Assembly (NCBI GenBank): GCA_040235415.1
Contig: JBECKR010000123.1
Span: 9,231-73,230 of the forward strand
DNA length: 64,000 bases
Direction: 5' to 3'
Origin: JBECKR01 sp040235415
Lineage (GTDB): Bacteria > Acidobacteriota > Polarisedimenticolia > Polarisedimenticolales > Polarisedimenticolaceae
How positions within the stretch are numbered: the first letter of the stretch is position 1; each line of letters begins with the position of its first letter. The translations under genes and the position numbers were made by a program. Below the pieces are notes generated by a model. That model searched no databases and was not told where the DNA came from. It saw only the letters and a program-made list of their open reading frames with translations. Below are positions 1-8,080 of the stretch, piece after piece.

Positions 1-639
1 GGCGTCAACCTCCCGAGCGCCGGCACGTGGTACCTGTGGGTCCGGATGTACGGTCCGGGGTCGTCGTCGAACGCGATGTTCGAGTCGGTCGACGGCGGCT
101 CGCGCGCCGCGATGACCGCGACGCCGACCGGGTCCTGGGTCTGGATCGCCGGGCGGTCGTACTCGCTCTCGACCGGGCAGCACTCGGTCGAGCTCGGCGG
201 CAACGAGGCGCAGGCCCGCGCCGACCGCATCCTGCTGACGAACGATCCGGGCTTCGTGCCCACCGAGCAGGCGGTCGGGGACGTCCAGCCGACGCAGCCG
301 GTATCCGCCTTCACCGGATCGGCCGGCGACGCCCGCGTCGATCTCGCCTGGACGAACCCCGCCGACGGCGACTTCGTGCGCACCGTGATCCGGTATCGCA
401 CGGACGGGAAGTACCCGACGAGCCCGGTCGACGGCCTGGCGGTCGCCGACCGCCCCGCTTCGCCGGGCACGAACGACGCCTTCGCCCACACCGGTCTGAC
501 GAACGGCGTGACGTACTCCTACAGTGCGTTCGCGATCGACGCTTCGGGGAACGTCGCCGACCGGGCCACGGCCCAGGCGACTCCGCAACCGACGCCGCAG
601 CCCCCGCCCGCTCCGGGCAACCTGCGCGTCACTCCGTAA
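1..639 (+). CDS. C-terminal part of a secreted CBM/Fn3 protein
   Basis: The reading frame is open from base 1, so the N-terminus lies outside the window; 212 residues remain. The first ~85 residues (LPSAGTWYLWVRMYG through RADRILLTNDPGF) look like the end of a carbohydrate-binding or malectin-like beta-sandwich. They are followed by one fibronectin type III domain (about residues 100-190, with DLAWTNP and YSYSAFAIDASGN). The protein then runs through a Thr/Gln/Pro linker and ends in PPPAPGNLRVTP. That tail recurs at the C-terminus of four other secreted proteins in this window. The inferred role is extracellular glycan binding or modification. A strong hairpin follows the stop. Domain calls are by eye. 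Confidence 0.75.
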   Translation, partial: GVNLPSAGTWYLWVRMYGPGSSSNAMFESVDGGSRAAMTATPTGSWVWIAGRSYSLSTGQHSVELGGNEAQARADRILLTNDPGFVPTEQAVGDVQPTQPVSAFTGSAGDARVDLAWTNPADGDFVRTVIRYRTDGKYPTSPVDGLAVADRPASPGTNDAFAHTGLTNGVTYSYSAFAIDASGNVADRATAQATPQPTPQPPPAPGNLRVTP

Positions 640-650
640 GGTCCGACGCC

Positions 651-690
651 CGCGGGTGCGGCTCCTCATCGACGAGGGGCCGCACCCGCG
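651..690. terminator. bidirectional hairpin terminator
   Basis: A 12-bp perfect inverted repeat (CGCGGGTGCGGC at 651-662, complement at 679-690) extends inward by a T-G wobble and four more pairs around a 6-nt loop. It sits between the stops of two convergent genes, as expected for a shared terminator. There is no long T-tract. Confidence 0.7.
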
Positions 691-711
691 GCGCCTTCCC
701 TTCCGTCCCCC

Positions 712-2388
712 TCAGCGCCCGACGATCCGCCGCACGACCGCCTTGGCGCGGGACACGCGCCGCAGCCGGCGCTGCGCCGGGGACTCCTCCACCGGAACCT
801 CGATCAACGTCGGGCCGGCGGCCGTGAGGGCGGAGCGAACCGCCTCGGCCGCGTTGCCGTCCGCGGCCCGGAGGAACCGGACGCCCGTCGCGCGCGCGAG
901 CGCCGCGTGATCGATCGCCGGAAGGTCGACGCCGTGGGTCACGCCGTACGCGGCGATCTGCTGATCCCGGATCAGCCCGAACGACGCGTCGCGGAACACG
1001 ACGACCGGGAGCGGGAGTCGCAGCCGCGCTGCGGTCGCGAGCTCCATCGCCGTCATCGCGAGCCCGCCGTCGCCGATGAGCGCGACGCAGGGGCGATCGG
1101 GACGGGCCAGTCGCGCGCCGATCGACGCGGGCAGCCCGAACCCCATCGACTGGAAGTCTGCGGGGACGAGGAAGCCGCGCGGCCCCAGGACGCGGAAGTA
1201 CCGGCGCGCCAGCATCTGGTGCGAGCCGGAGTCGACCACCAGCACCGCCTCGCGCGGCAGGACTTCGCGCAGGCGCTCGAAGAAGCTTCGCGGCGTCGGT
1301 GGATCCGCGCCCCGCACGATCGGCTCCGGGCGCGCGTCGTCCAACGCGGACTCGATGCGGGACCGCCACGACGCGCACGACTCCGCATCCCGCCCGCGTG
1401 GGACGGCGGCGGCGGCGGACGGCGCCCGCGCGTCGAGACGGGCGAGCAGCGCCGGCACGTCCGCGACGATCTCGGCGCCCGCGGGGTAGTTCGCACCGAC
1501 GACCTCGGCGGAAGCGTCGACGCGTACCGTGCGGACCGGGTCGAGCCGCAGACGAAAGCCGAGCGCGCCGTTGTGCGTGAGCTTCGCGCCGAGGACCAGC
1601 ACGAGGTCGGAATCCTCGATCAGCGCGTTGACTGCGTCCGGCGCACGCCCGTCGATCACGATTACGCGAGGTCGGTCCTCGGGTACCGTTCCTCGGGCCG
1701 AAGTCGTCGTGACGATGATCGCTCCGACGCGATCCGCCAGTCTCTCGACCGCGGGGCCGGCGTCGGCGGCCCCCTGGCCGAGCAGCATCAGGGGCCGCGC
1801 GGCGCGGTCCACCCGATCGGCGACGGCGGCGACGGAATCGAGCCTCGGCGCCGGAACGCTCGCGAGGCCCGGCGGCGGCGGCGGGGATCCGGCCGGTCCC
1901 CTGAGGAGCCCGGGCCGGAACGTGAGCAGCACCGGACCCGGCTCGCCCCCGGCCGCGGTGGCGAAGGCGGCGGCGACGGAACCCGCGATCGCGTCGGCGT
2001 CGTCCACCCGCACGATACGCTTGACGAGCGGCGCGGCCATCGCGTCCTGGTCGATCTCCTGCAGGCGGAACTTCTTTCCCGGAACGTCGGCGGGACCGTC
2101 GACGACATGGACGAGCGGGATCGAGTCGAGCCGGGCCTCCGCGATGCCGGAGAGCGCGTAGGTGAACCCCGGACCCGGAATCGTCGCCAGGACCGCGGGT
2201 CGGCCCGACGCGCGCGCGTGACCGACCGCCATGAACGATGCCGCGAGCTCGTGAGACGGGACGACCGTCCGGATCTCGCTCCGCGAGAGCGCGACCCACA
2301 GGCCCGCGCTCTGACTCCCGGGAAGACCGAATACGTAAGCACAGCCGGACGCCTCGAGCGCTCGGCAGAGCGCCTCGGCCGCAGTCAT
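712..2388 (-). CDS. ThDP-dependent acetolactate synthase-like enzyme
   Basis: This 558-residue protein has the layout of the thiamine-diphosphate decarboxylase/acetolactate synthase superfamily. The N-terminal PYR domain carries the candidate catalytic glutamate in PSHELAAS (about residue 47). The C-terminal PP domain has the ThDP/Mg motif starting GDGGLAM and ending FRDASFG, where Asp replaces the usual Asn. The start at 2388 gives a 4-bp ATGA overlap with the upstream gene; a longer in-frame start at 2508 would overlap it by over 100 bases. It is the last gene of a four-gene coupled operon with FemAB-like, ATP-grasp and glycosyltransferase genes, so a role in sugar or acyl-donor chemistry is more likely than branched-chain amino acid synthesis. 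Acetolactate-synthase-like enzymes that attach two-carbon branches to CDP-ketosugars (YerE type) are one precedent. Substrate unknown. Confidence 0.8.
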   Translation of the reverse strand: MTAAEALCRALEASGCAYVFGLPGSQSAGLWVALSRSEIRTVVPSHELAASFMAVGHARASGRPAVLATIPGPGFTYALSGIAEARLDSIPLVHVVDGPADVPGKKFRLQEIDQDAMAAPLVKRIVRVDDADAIAGSVAAAFATAAGGEPGPVLLTFRPGLLRGPAGSPPPPPGLASVPAPRLDSVAAVADRVDRAARPLMLLGQGAADAGPAVERLADRVGAIIVTTTSARGTVPEDRPRVIVIDGRAPDAVNALIEDSDLVLVLGAKLTHNGALGFRLRLDPVRTVRVDASAEVVGANYPAGAEIVADVPALLARLDARAPSAAAAVPRGRDAESCASWRSRIESALDDARPEPIVRGADPPTPRSFFERLREVLPREAVLVVDSGSHQMLARRYFRVLGPRGFLVPADFQSMGFGLPASIGARLARPDRPCVALIGDGGLAMTAMELATAARLRLPLPVVVFRDASFGLIRDQQIAAYGVTHGVDLPAIDHAALARATGVRFLRAADGNAAEAVRSALTAAGPTLIEVPVEESPAQRRLRRVSRAKAVVRRIVGR

Positions 2389-3434
2389 GCGTCGGTTTCC
2401 CGGGCGGCCGCGGCAGGGTGGCCGCGGCCCGTGAGACGGTCCTTGGCCCGCGACAGCACGTTCCCCCCGCGGTAGCGGACCGTGTCCGGGCGTTGCACCG
2501 TGAAGCACGGCACGAGGTCCGCCCCGAGCTGCGCCTTGAAGCGCGATACCGGACCGAGGTCGGCGTTCGTCAGATCGTTGGCGGTCGCGCCGCCCGCCGC
2601 GAGAGCTCGGAACACCCTCCAGCGCAGCAGCGCGCTCGCTCCCAGCTTCAGGTACTCCGCATCGGTCGCCGCCGTTACGGTGTGGGTGACGGGATGGCCG
2701 CCGGTGAGCACGAGCTGAGACGCGATCGCGCGGCCGTCGGGAAGCCGTGCATGGAACAGACGGCAGAGATCGAGCGCGCGGAGCCGGCGGAAATAGCGTT
2801 CGAAGGCGCGCGCGGGGAGATAGAGCGGCGCCCCCTTGCGGCGATGCACCTCGAGGTGCAGCCGGTACAGCGCGTCGAAGTCTTCATCCTCGCTGACCTC
2901 GATCCCCTGCTTCTCGCAGCGCCGGACGAGCCGCCGGAGGTTCTGGTCGATGCGCCCCCAGGCGGCATCGAGATCGTCGAGCCGCACGACGTAGGTATAC
3001 GCCGGCCACGCCGTCCAGCCGCGGGACTGGAAGACGCGGACGTCGTCGAGGGGCGCGCGCATTTTGACGAGAGTGCGCGCGTACCGCCCGGCGCGGAGCG
3101 GTTCCTCGAGCGCCGACATCGCTTCGAGCTGCCTCGCGGCGCGCTGCGAGGGGTAACGGGTGTCGTACTCCCGCACGACGATGCCGTTATAGAACAGCAG
3201 GAGCCTCGGAGACACGACCGTGCCCCAACGTGTCGACTCCTCGTACAGCCCGATCCCGCCGAGCATCTCGGTTCCGCGGAACGCCGCCAGGATGCGGTAG
3301 CGCCCCCCGGTGGCCTCGCACAGCGCCTCGAGGTACCGCGGCGTCGCGTAGACGCTCCCGGACGGGGCTTCGAGCACGAGACGGGTCCAAGCGTCGAGCT
3401 CGCCGTCGCGGAGCTCGCGGACCTCGACGCTCAC
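2385..3434 (-). CDS. FemAB/GNAT-fold N-acyltransferase
   Basis: This 349-residue protein resembles FemAB-like acyltransferases (Acetyltransf_6 type) found in capsule and EPS loci. The first half has the GNAT-like GSVYATPRYLEAL and AAFRGTEMLGGIGLY segments. The second half has LRRLVRRCEKQGIEV followed by IASQLVLTGGH and the LGASALLRWRVF helix typical of the family's second GNAT lobe. The GTG start at 3434 gives a GTGA overlap with the stop of the ATP-grasp gene; earlier in-frame starts would read far into that gene. It probably transfers an aminoacyl or acyl group to a sugar amine in the cytoplasm. The donor cannot be read from sequence, but the neighbouring ATP-grasp ligase could supply or use the same acid. 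Confidence 0.75.
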   Translation of the reverse strand: MSVEVRELRDGELDAWTRLVLEAPSGSVYATPRYLEALCEATGGRYRILAAFRGTEMLGGIGLYEESTRWGTVVSPRLLLFYNGIVVREYDTRYPSQRAARQLEAMSALEEPLRAGRYARTLVKMRAPLDDVRVFQSRGWTAWPAYTYVVRLDDLDAAWGRIDQNLRRLVRRCEKQGIEVSEDEDFDALYRLHLEVHRRKGAPLYLPARAFERYFRRLRALDLCRLFHARLPDGRAIASQLVLTGGHPVTHTVTAATDAEYLKLGASALLRWRVFRALAAGGATANDLTNADLGPVSRFKAQLGADLVPCFTVQRPDTVRYRGGNVLSRAKDRLTGRGHPAAAARETDA

Positions 3435-4714
3435 GTCGTGTGTCTCGTGCGGCGCGCGAGGAAGAGCTCCACGAGCTCGCGGGCGCGCGTAAGAGCCGGC
3501 ACGGGGTCGTTCCATCGGAACACCGGCTGGTATGCGCCGATCCAGAATGCGAGCCACTCGAAGAGATTCGGCCGTTCGGAACGAGGCGTGACGGAGCGTG
3601 CTGCGACGTCGAGGTACGGATAGACCATCCGCCGACCGACGCGGTAGGCGTCGACGGACCGAACCGGCATCCCGAGTGCGTCGAGGTACGCCATGCGACA
3701 CACGTCGACGCCGCATCGCGCCGCGTACTCGACGTACCACCACAACCGCGAGTTGACCTCGAGGATCTTGTACTCGCCATCGCGGTCGTCCCGCTTGAAC
3801 TCGGCGCTGAAGATCCCTCGATAGGCGATCGCCTCGACCAACCGGACGAGGCCGTCGGCCGCGCGTCGAACTTCGTCGAGAGGGATGCTGACCAGCGCCG
3901 AGCTGCACCCGAAATCGGGGGGGTACATCCGGATTCGGCGCCTCGCGAAGAGCGCCCGGACGATCCCGCACGAATCGCGGAAGCCGTCGATGAAAACGTG
4001 ATTCATGGGAGCGCCGGGAATGTACTCTTGGAGCAGTAGCTCGCGACCGGCGTCGCGCTCGCTGCGCCACAGTTTCACAGCGTCCTCCATGCCTGCCGGA
4101 TGGAACGCCTTGACGCCGTGCGCGCGGGAGAACTCCTGCGACCGCGTCGGCTTGAGGAACAGGCGACCGTGCGAGCCGTCCCCCAGGACGTCCAAGTCGG
4201 ACTCGGTGGACACGAGCCTCGTCCAGGGGTGCGGGACGTCCGTCTGGGCCAGGGTGTTCGCGAAGAGCTTCTTGTCGACGAGACGGAGCAGTGCGTCCGG
4301 AGGTGGAACGCTACATGGGAATCGACTTCGTACGGGCGCCGGCAACGTGCTCACGAAGACGGACGCGTCGTCGCATCCGGGAAACAGGACCGCACCCGGC
4401 AACGATAGGCGTTCGAGCGCGGAAGGGTCCGCCGAGCCCGGCGTTCCATCCCACGGCGCGACCGACGCCGACCGAAACCAACGCGATCGGGCGGGCACGT
4501 CATCGGGGGCACATGCGACGTACGTCGGGATGCCCGCGCTCGCCAAGGTTCGGAGAGCGCCCAGAGCCGTCATTCCGGGACCGAGGACGAGCGCCGGGAG
4601 CGGTGCGGACCCCCCTTCCCCGGGGCTGGAGTCCCCCTCTTCGATCGACCTTCCCGCTGCGAACAAAGCGCCTCCGACCGGCGAACGTCGGAACCGGGAC
4701 CGATGACTCAACAT
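3431..4714 (-). CDS. ATP-grasp ligase-like protein
   Basis: This 427-residue protein has an N-terminal Rossmann-like part (VLGPGMTALGALRTL) and a carboxylate-amine ligase ATP-grasp domain. Visible elements are GRLFLKPTRSQEF (first grasp lysine), LLQEYIPGAPMNHVF (adenine-binding strand) and EFKRDDRDGEYKILEVNSR, where the Glu/Asn metal ligands sit. Such proteins form an amide or peptide bond through an acyl phosphate. It lies between a glycosyltransferase (7-bp overlap upstream) and a FemAB-like protein (4-bp overlap downstream), which suggests acylation or aminoacylation of a sugar or lipid-linked intermediate. The substrate is unknown. The first ~30 residues are low-complexity, so the true start could be slightly further in. 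Confidence 0.75.
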   Translation of the reverse strand: MLSHRSRFRRSPVGGALFAAGRSIEEGDSSPGEGGSAPLPALVLGPGMTALGALRTLASAGIPTYVACAPDDVPARSRWFRSASVAPWDGTPGSADPSALERLSLPGAVLFPGCDDASVFVSTLPAPVRSRFPCSVPPPDALLRLVDKKLFANTLAQTDVPHPWTRLVSTESDLDVLGDGSHGRLFLKPTRSQEFSRAHGVKAFHPAGMEDAVKLWRSERDAGRELLLQEYIPGAPMNHVFIDGFRDSCGIVRALFARRRIRMYPPDFGCSSALVSIPLDEVRRAADGLVRLVEAIAYRGIFSAEFKRDDRDGEYKILEVNSRLWWYVEYAARCGVDVCRMAYLDALGMPVRSVDAYRVGRRMVYPYLDVAARSVTPRSERPNLFEWLAFWIGAYQPVFRWNDPVPALTRARELVELFLARRTRHTT

Positions 4715-5997
4715 AGGCCGGTTCCCGCTCCGACGCTAGCGCGACGGGGCCGTTCAGCTACGACTTCATCGAGAAGGCGAGCCAGCCGCGCAGTCGAATG
4801 TTCGCGGGTGCGCTCGAGGACCGCCGCGGTCGCGGGCGAGGCGCCGGCATCTTCCGGTCGGCGCTCGAGAAACTCTCGAAGCTTCGACGCGATGTCTTCC
4901 TCCGAGTCGATCCGGGCGATGGTGCCGAAACCGACGTCGCGCAACTCCGCCGCGGTGTCCCCCGCCGGATCGGTCAGGGCGAGGATCGGGCGACCCGCCC
5001 GGAGGTATTCGTAGAGCTTCGCGGGTATCTGAGGGTTGCACGCCGCCCCCTGGAGCAAGAGCAAGCCGTCGGCGGCCATCATCTCGGCGAGCGCCTCGTC
5101 GTGACGCACCGGCTCCTCGAGCCGAACGATCCCTTGGATTCCGAGAACGTCGATCTGATCGCGGTACTCGCGATCGTGGTCGCTCGCGCGTAGCACGATC
5201 CGTAACCGACCTTCATCCACATGTCCGTCTCGGACGAGACGTGCCACCGCGCGGAACAGTGCTCGGGGATCGCGCGCCCCCGGATAGAGCGTACCGCTGT
5301 GGATGAGGGTCCGGCGTCCTTCTCGACCGACGGGCTCGATCTCGAGGCGCTCGGCTCGCCGGAACGCTTCCTCGTCGTAGCCATTCGGTACGAGCGACCA
5401 GCGCTGCGCAGGCAGCTCCGGATAACGCTCGCGGTACATTCGCGCCGTCCCCGGAGCCGTGAACACGGCGCGACGGCACGCCCGGACGGTGTGCCGTTCG
5501 ATCCAGCGCCACGTCGTTCGTGTCGCCGCGTCCCGGGGGTAGCCGTCGCGCGTCATGAAGTCTCGAAAATCGGCGACCCACGGCACGCCGGTGAGCTTCT
5601 GCAACGCGAGGCCGAGAAGATGGGCGGTCGGGATCGGAAACGTCGACCAGAGCACGTCCGGACGGTGCTCACGAACGAGTTGCAGTCCGGTCGGGACCGC
5701 CGTCACGAACCAGGACCACCACCGGTCGGGAAGCGCGAGCCATCGTGGATATCGACCTGCCACGGACAGGTGCCGTGCGGCGTCGAGCGCGACGGGCCGC
5801 GCAACGGGGACTCCCTCGTTGACGCGATCCGGAGGCGGTGAGGCGGAGATCGCAGGGTACGCGCTCGGAGCGACGGTGAGCACGACGGGGCGCCACCCGA
5901 ACGACGGCAGTAGACGGACGAAACCCGCCGTGCGATGTTGGCCGCTGCCTCCGCCGAGCGGCGGATAGTGGAACGCGATCATCAGCACGACGTTCAT
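4708..5997 (-). CDS. glycosyltransferase family 4-like
   Basis: This 429-residue GT-B protein starts MNVVLMIAFHYPPLGGGSG, with the glycine-rich loop of GT4-type enzymes. The C-terminal donor domain carries LVPNGYDEEAF, LIHSGTLYPGA and the acceptor/donor segment IPAKLYEYLRAGRPILAL. I chose the ATG at 5997 because the upstream in-frame ATG at 6027 adds an MADGPGTRRR stretch before the natural first beta strand. It is a clear paralogue of the protein at 29633-30949: both have D(A/T)ARHL, YPR...ALPDRW.SW and GVPWVADFRD. It heads the leftward operon that ends with the ThDP enzyme, and its start faces a divergent nucleotidyltransferase gene across about 157 bp. Confidence 0.85.
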   Translation of the reverse strand: MNVVLMIAFHYPPLGGGSGQHRTAGFVRLLPSFGWRPVVLTVAPSAYPAISASPPPDRVNEGVPVARPVALDAARHLSVAGRYPRWLALPDRWWSWFVTAVPTGLQLVREHRPDVLWSTFPIPTAHLLGLALQKLTGVPWVADFRDFMTRDGYPRDAATRTTWRWIERHTVRACRRAVFTAPGTARMYRERYPELPAQRWSLVPNGYDEEAFRRAERLEIEPVGREGRRTLIHSGTLYPGARDPRALFRAVARLVRDGHVDEGRLRIVLRASDHDREYRDQIDVLGIQGIVRLEEPVRHDEALAEMMAADGLLLLQGAACNPQIPAKLYEYLRAGRPILALTDPAGDTAAELRDVGFGTIARIDSEEDIASKLREFLERRPEDAGASPATAAVLERTREHSTARLARLLDEVVAERPRRASVGAGTGLC

Positions 5998-6154
5998 GCG
6001 ACGACGGGTCCCGGGGCCATCGGCCACGTCCGGATCGGCGGCTCATCATGATCGGAGCCGCAGAGATCGCGGTGACTGCGTGCCAATGGGCGCTTCCGTG
6101 CCCATGATACCTTGGGTTTTCGATCAAGCTCGGCGGACGCCGACGAGGTCCCGT

Positions 6155-7246
6155 GTGACGACCGCGATCCCGTTGCTCGTCGAGGTACTGAGGTGCCCCG
6201 CGCGCATCCATGACGTGCCTCTCGCCGCGCTCGACGGTCTGCTGCGCGCCGCGACCCGTGCTCGGCTGCTCGGGCGTCTGGCGGTTCTCGCGTTGGACGC
6301 CGATCCGGATGCGACGCTCGACCCGAAGCTGCGCACGCGCCTGATCGCCGCGCGCGCGGTGGTCGACAATCACGCGCGCAGCTTGAGGTGGGAAGTCGGC
6401 CGCGTCGCGCATGCACTGCGCCGGACCGGGGTTCGGACCGTGCTTCTGAAGGGAGCCGCCTATTTGATCGCGGATCTCTCCGCGAGTCGGGGTCGGCTGT
6501 CGAGCGATCTCGACATCTTGGTCCCCCGCGAGCGCCTCCCGGACGTCGAGCGAGCGCTCACCGACGCCGGCTGGGAATCGAACAAGCCGGACCCCTACGA
6601 TCAGCGCTACTACCGCGAGTGGATGCACGAGCTCCCGCCGATGACGCACCGCGAACGCCGTAACGTGTTGGACGTGCACCACACGATCTCGCCGCCCACC
6701 GGCCGCCTCCAGCCGGACGCCGGCCGCCTGCTGGCGGACGCGGTGCCGGCCGGCGACGGCACGCTCCGGGTGCTCGCCCCCGAGGACATGGTCTTGCACG
6801 CCGCGGTGCACCTGTTTCATGACGGAGACCTCTCGGACGGTCTGCGGGATCTCGTGGACATCGACGACCTCCTGCGGGACTTCGGAGGGCGGGACCCCGG
6901 GTTTTGGCACCGGCTGTGCGCCCGCAGCGCGCTGCACGGGCTCGATCTTCCGCTGTTCTATGCAACGCGCTACGGTCGCAGAATTCTGGGCACGCCGGTC
7001 CCGGAGGGCACCATGCCCCGCACGGAGCGCGGACGTCCTGGAGCGCTGCGTCTCGCGGCGATGGACCGCCTGGTCACGAAGGTGCTGGCCGCGCCGCGTG
7101 ACGACACGGTAACGGCGGACGTCAAGGTCGCCCGCTGGCTGCTCTACGCGCGGTCGCATCGGCTTCGGATGCCGTTGCGACTGCTCGTTCCCCATCTCGC
7201 CCGAAAAGGGTGGGGGCGCCGCGCCCGAGGCCCGGCGGGCCGCTGA
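6155..7246 (+). CDS. PF14907-type nucleotidyltransferase family protein
   Basis: This 363-residue protein resembles the NTP_transf_5 (PF14907) nucleotidyltransferases that accompany PqqD-like and HprK-like genes in EPS loci. The signature is LLKGAAYL followed 14 residues later by SSDLDILV, a pol-beta-fold acidic D-x-D. A helical C-terminal half includes APEDMVLHAAVHLF and LRDLVDIDDLL. The GTG at 6155 is preceded by GAGGT with 5-nt spacing; in-frame ATGs at 6086 and 6104 have no ribosome-binding site. It leads the cassette with the twin-arginine peptide, PqqD-like and HprK-like genes. It may add a nucleotide or phosphate to a peptide or protein partner; the homologous gene in some phosphorylated-lasso-peptide clusters is the closest known setting. 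A paralogue is at 47967-49196. Confidence 0.75.
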   Translation: MTTAIPLLVEVLRCPARIHDVPLAALDGLLRAATRARLLGRLAVLALDADPDATLDPKLRTRLIAARAVVDNHARSLRWEVGRVAHALRRTGVRTVLLKGAAYLIADLSASRGRLSSDLDILVPRERLPDVERALTDAGWESNKPDPYDQRYYREWMHELPPMTHRERRNVLDVHHTISPPTGRLQPDAGRLLADAVPAGDGTLRVLAPEDMVLHAAVHLFHDGDLSDGLRDLVDIDDLLRDFGGRDPGFWHRLCARSALHGLDLPLFYATRYGRRILGTPVPEGTMPRTERGRPGALRLAAMDRLVTKVLAAPRDDTVTADVKVARWLLYARSHRLRMPLRLLVPHLARKGWGRRARGPAGR

Positions 7247-7284
7247 TGGGAGCCGGGACGGGGCGGATTCCCGCATGCGGCGTC

Positions 7285-7310
7285 GGCGGAAGCGGCGGTT
7301 TCCGCCTTTT
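7285..7310 (+). terminator. candidate intrinsic terminator
   Basis: GGCGGAA (7285-7291) pairs with TTCCGCC (7300-7306) around an 8-nt loop and is followed by TTTT. It sits 39 bases after the nucleotidyltransferase stop. It would separate that gene from the twin-arginine peptide gene, or attenuate read-through into it. Confidence 0.45.
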
Positions 7311-7493
7311 CGTCACGAAAAGCTCGGAAACTTACGGCTTTGCGATGAAGACGTTCCCGCCAATAACCCACCCAACCGGGTTGCATCCCACCGGCTGAAG
7401 GTGTATTACATTCCCAGGCAGACAGGTTCGCGGGCGGAGGTTTGCAACTCAGAAGCGTGGCGTCGACCCCGACGGTCGAAGCGGAGTCTCCGG

Positions 7494-7772
7494 ATGAAGA
7501 CGAGCCGACCCGATCAGTTCCAGCCACCGATCCTGAACGGTGTTTCCCGGCGCCTCGCGGCCCGGGTAGGCCGGCGGGATCTCGTCAAGGCCGGCGCCGT
7601 GCTCGTTCCCATGCTCGTGACGCTGCGCGCCATGCCGGCGTGGGCCCAGGTCGATTACACCCAGACCGCGTACCGCTATGGCGTCGGCGCGGGCCTGTGC
7701 AAGAACCCGAAGTTCAACCCGAGCGCCGCTCCCGGTAGCACGGCGGGGACCGAGTTCATCCCGTGTCCGTAG
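7494..7772 (+). CDS. small twin-arginine-signal protein, possible modified peptide
   Basis: This 92-residue protein has a twin-arginine-like signal: RR at residues 27-28 followed by DLVKAG, a hydrophobic stretch to about residue 48, and a likely cleavage site after AWA (residues 49-51). The predicted mature part is only about 41 residues. It begins QVDYTQTAYRYGVGAG and contains two cysteines (residues 69 and 91), the second in the terminal IPCP. GGAG stands 8 nt before the ATG at 7494. The stop overlaps the PqqD-like gene by 10 bp, and an HprK-like kinase follows, so this is the natural candidate substrate or precursor for them. I know no named family for it. An alternative is a small periplasmic structural peptide that is merely co-transcribed. 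Confidence 0.65.
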   Translation: MKTSRPDQFQPPILNGVSRRLAARVGRRDLVKAGAVLVPMLVTLRAMPAWAQVDYTQTAYRYGVGAGLCKNPKFNPSAAPGSTAGTEFIPCP

Positions 7773-8080
7773 CCCGCTCCGGGCCCGCAGAATCCGACGC
7801 GGCGGCCTGGACGGTGATCCGAAGCCACGAGATCTTGTGGCGGCACTGGGACGAGGGCGAGTACCTCGTCTATCACACCGGCTCCGGCGACACGCACCTC
7901 CTGAACGTCGTCAGCGCGGCCGTCCTCGCGGAGCTCGAGCGCCGGCCCCTCGGAATCGACCAGCTCACGCGCCGAGTCGCCGACGCGCTCGCCGTCGAGC
8001 CCGACGCCGAGCTCGCCACCGAGATCCGGCGCCTCATCTCCGCCTTCGACGACGTCGGTCTCGTCGAGCCGGCGTCGTGA
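7763..8080 (+). CDS. PqqD-like peptide-binding protein
   Basis: This 105-residue protein fits the PqqD/RRE (RiPP recognition element) family. The pattern is ILWRHWDEGEYLVYHTGSGD, then THLLNVVSAAVLAEL, then a winged-helix segment ending in DDVGLVEPAS. PqqD proteins bind a peptide's leader and present it to modifying enzymes. The GTG at 7763 overlaps the end of the upstream small protein, and the last bases overlap the kinase start (GTGA). All three are therefore translationally coupled. The close match in context is the HPr-rel-A type cassette (PqqD-like plus HprK-related kinase) of EPS-producing bacteria. Confidence 0.8.
   Translation: MSVARSGPAESDAAAWTVIRSHEILWRHWDEGEYLVYHTGSGDTHLLNVVSAAVLAELERRPLGIDQLTRRVADALAVEPDAELATEIRRLISAFDDVGLVEPAS

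Noticed and set aside
1..2475. Long plus-strand open frames opposite the ThDP enzyme (for example 907-2475)
   Set aside because: They are antisense shadows caused by high GC: Arg/Ala/Gly-rich, without recognisable domains, while the minus-strand protein has clear family motifs.
6075..6110. A perfect -24-like TTGGCACG on the minus strand upstream of the glycosyltransferase at 4708-5997
   Set aside because: The base pairs at the -12 position read CACC rather than TTGC, so the sigma-54 promoter is incomplete.
7311..7420. Possible riboswitch (GEMM-like) fragment, because GCAAAGCC occurs on the minus strand
   Set aside because: Only one short conserved block matches; the paired stems and the GACGCAAAGCC context of cyclic-di-GMP riboswitches are not present.
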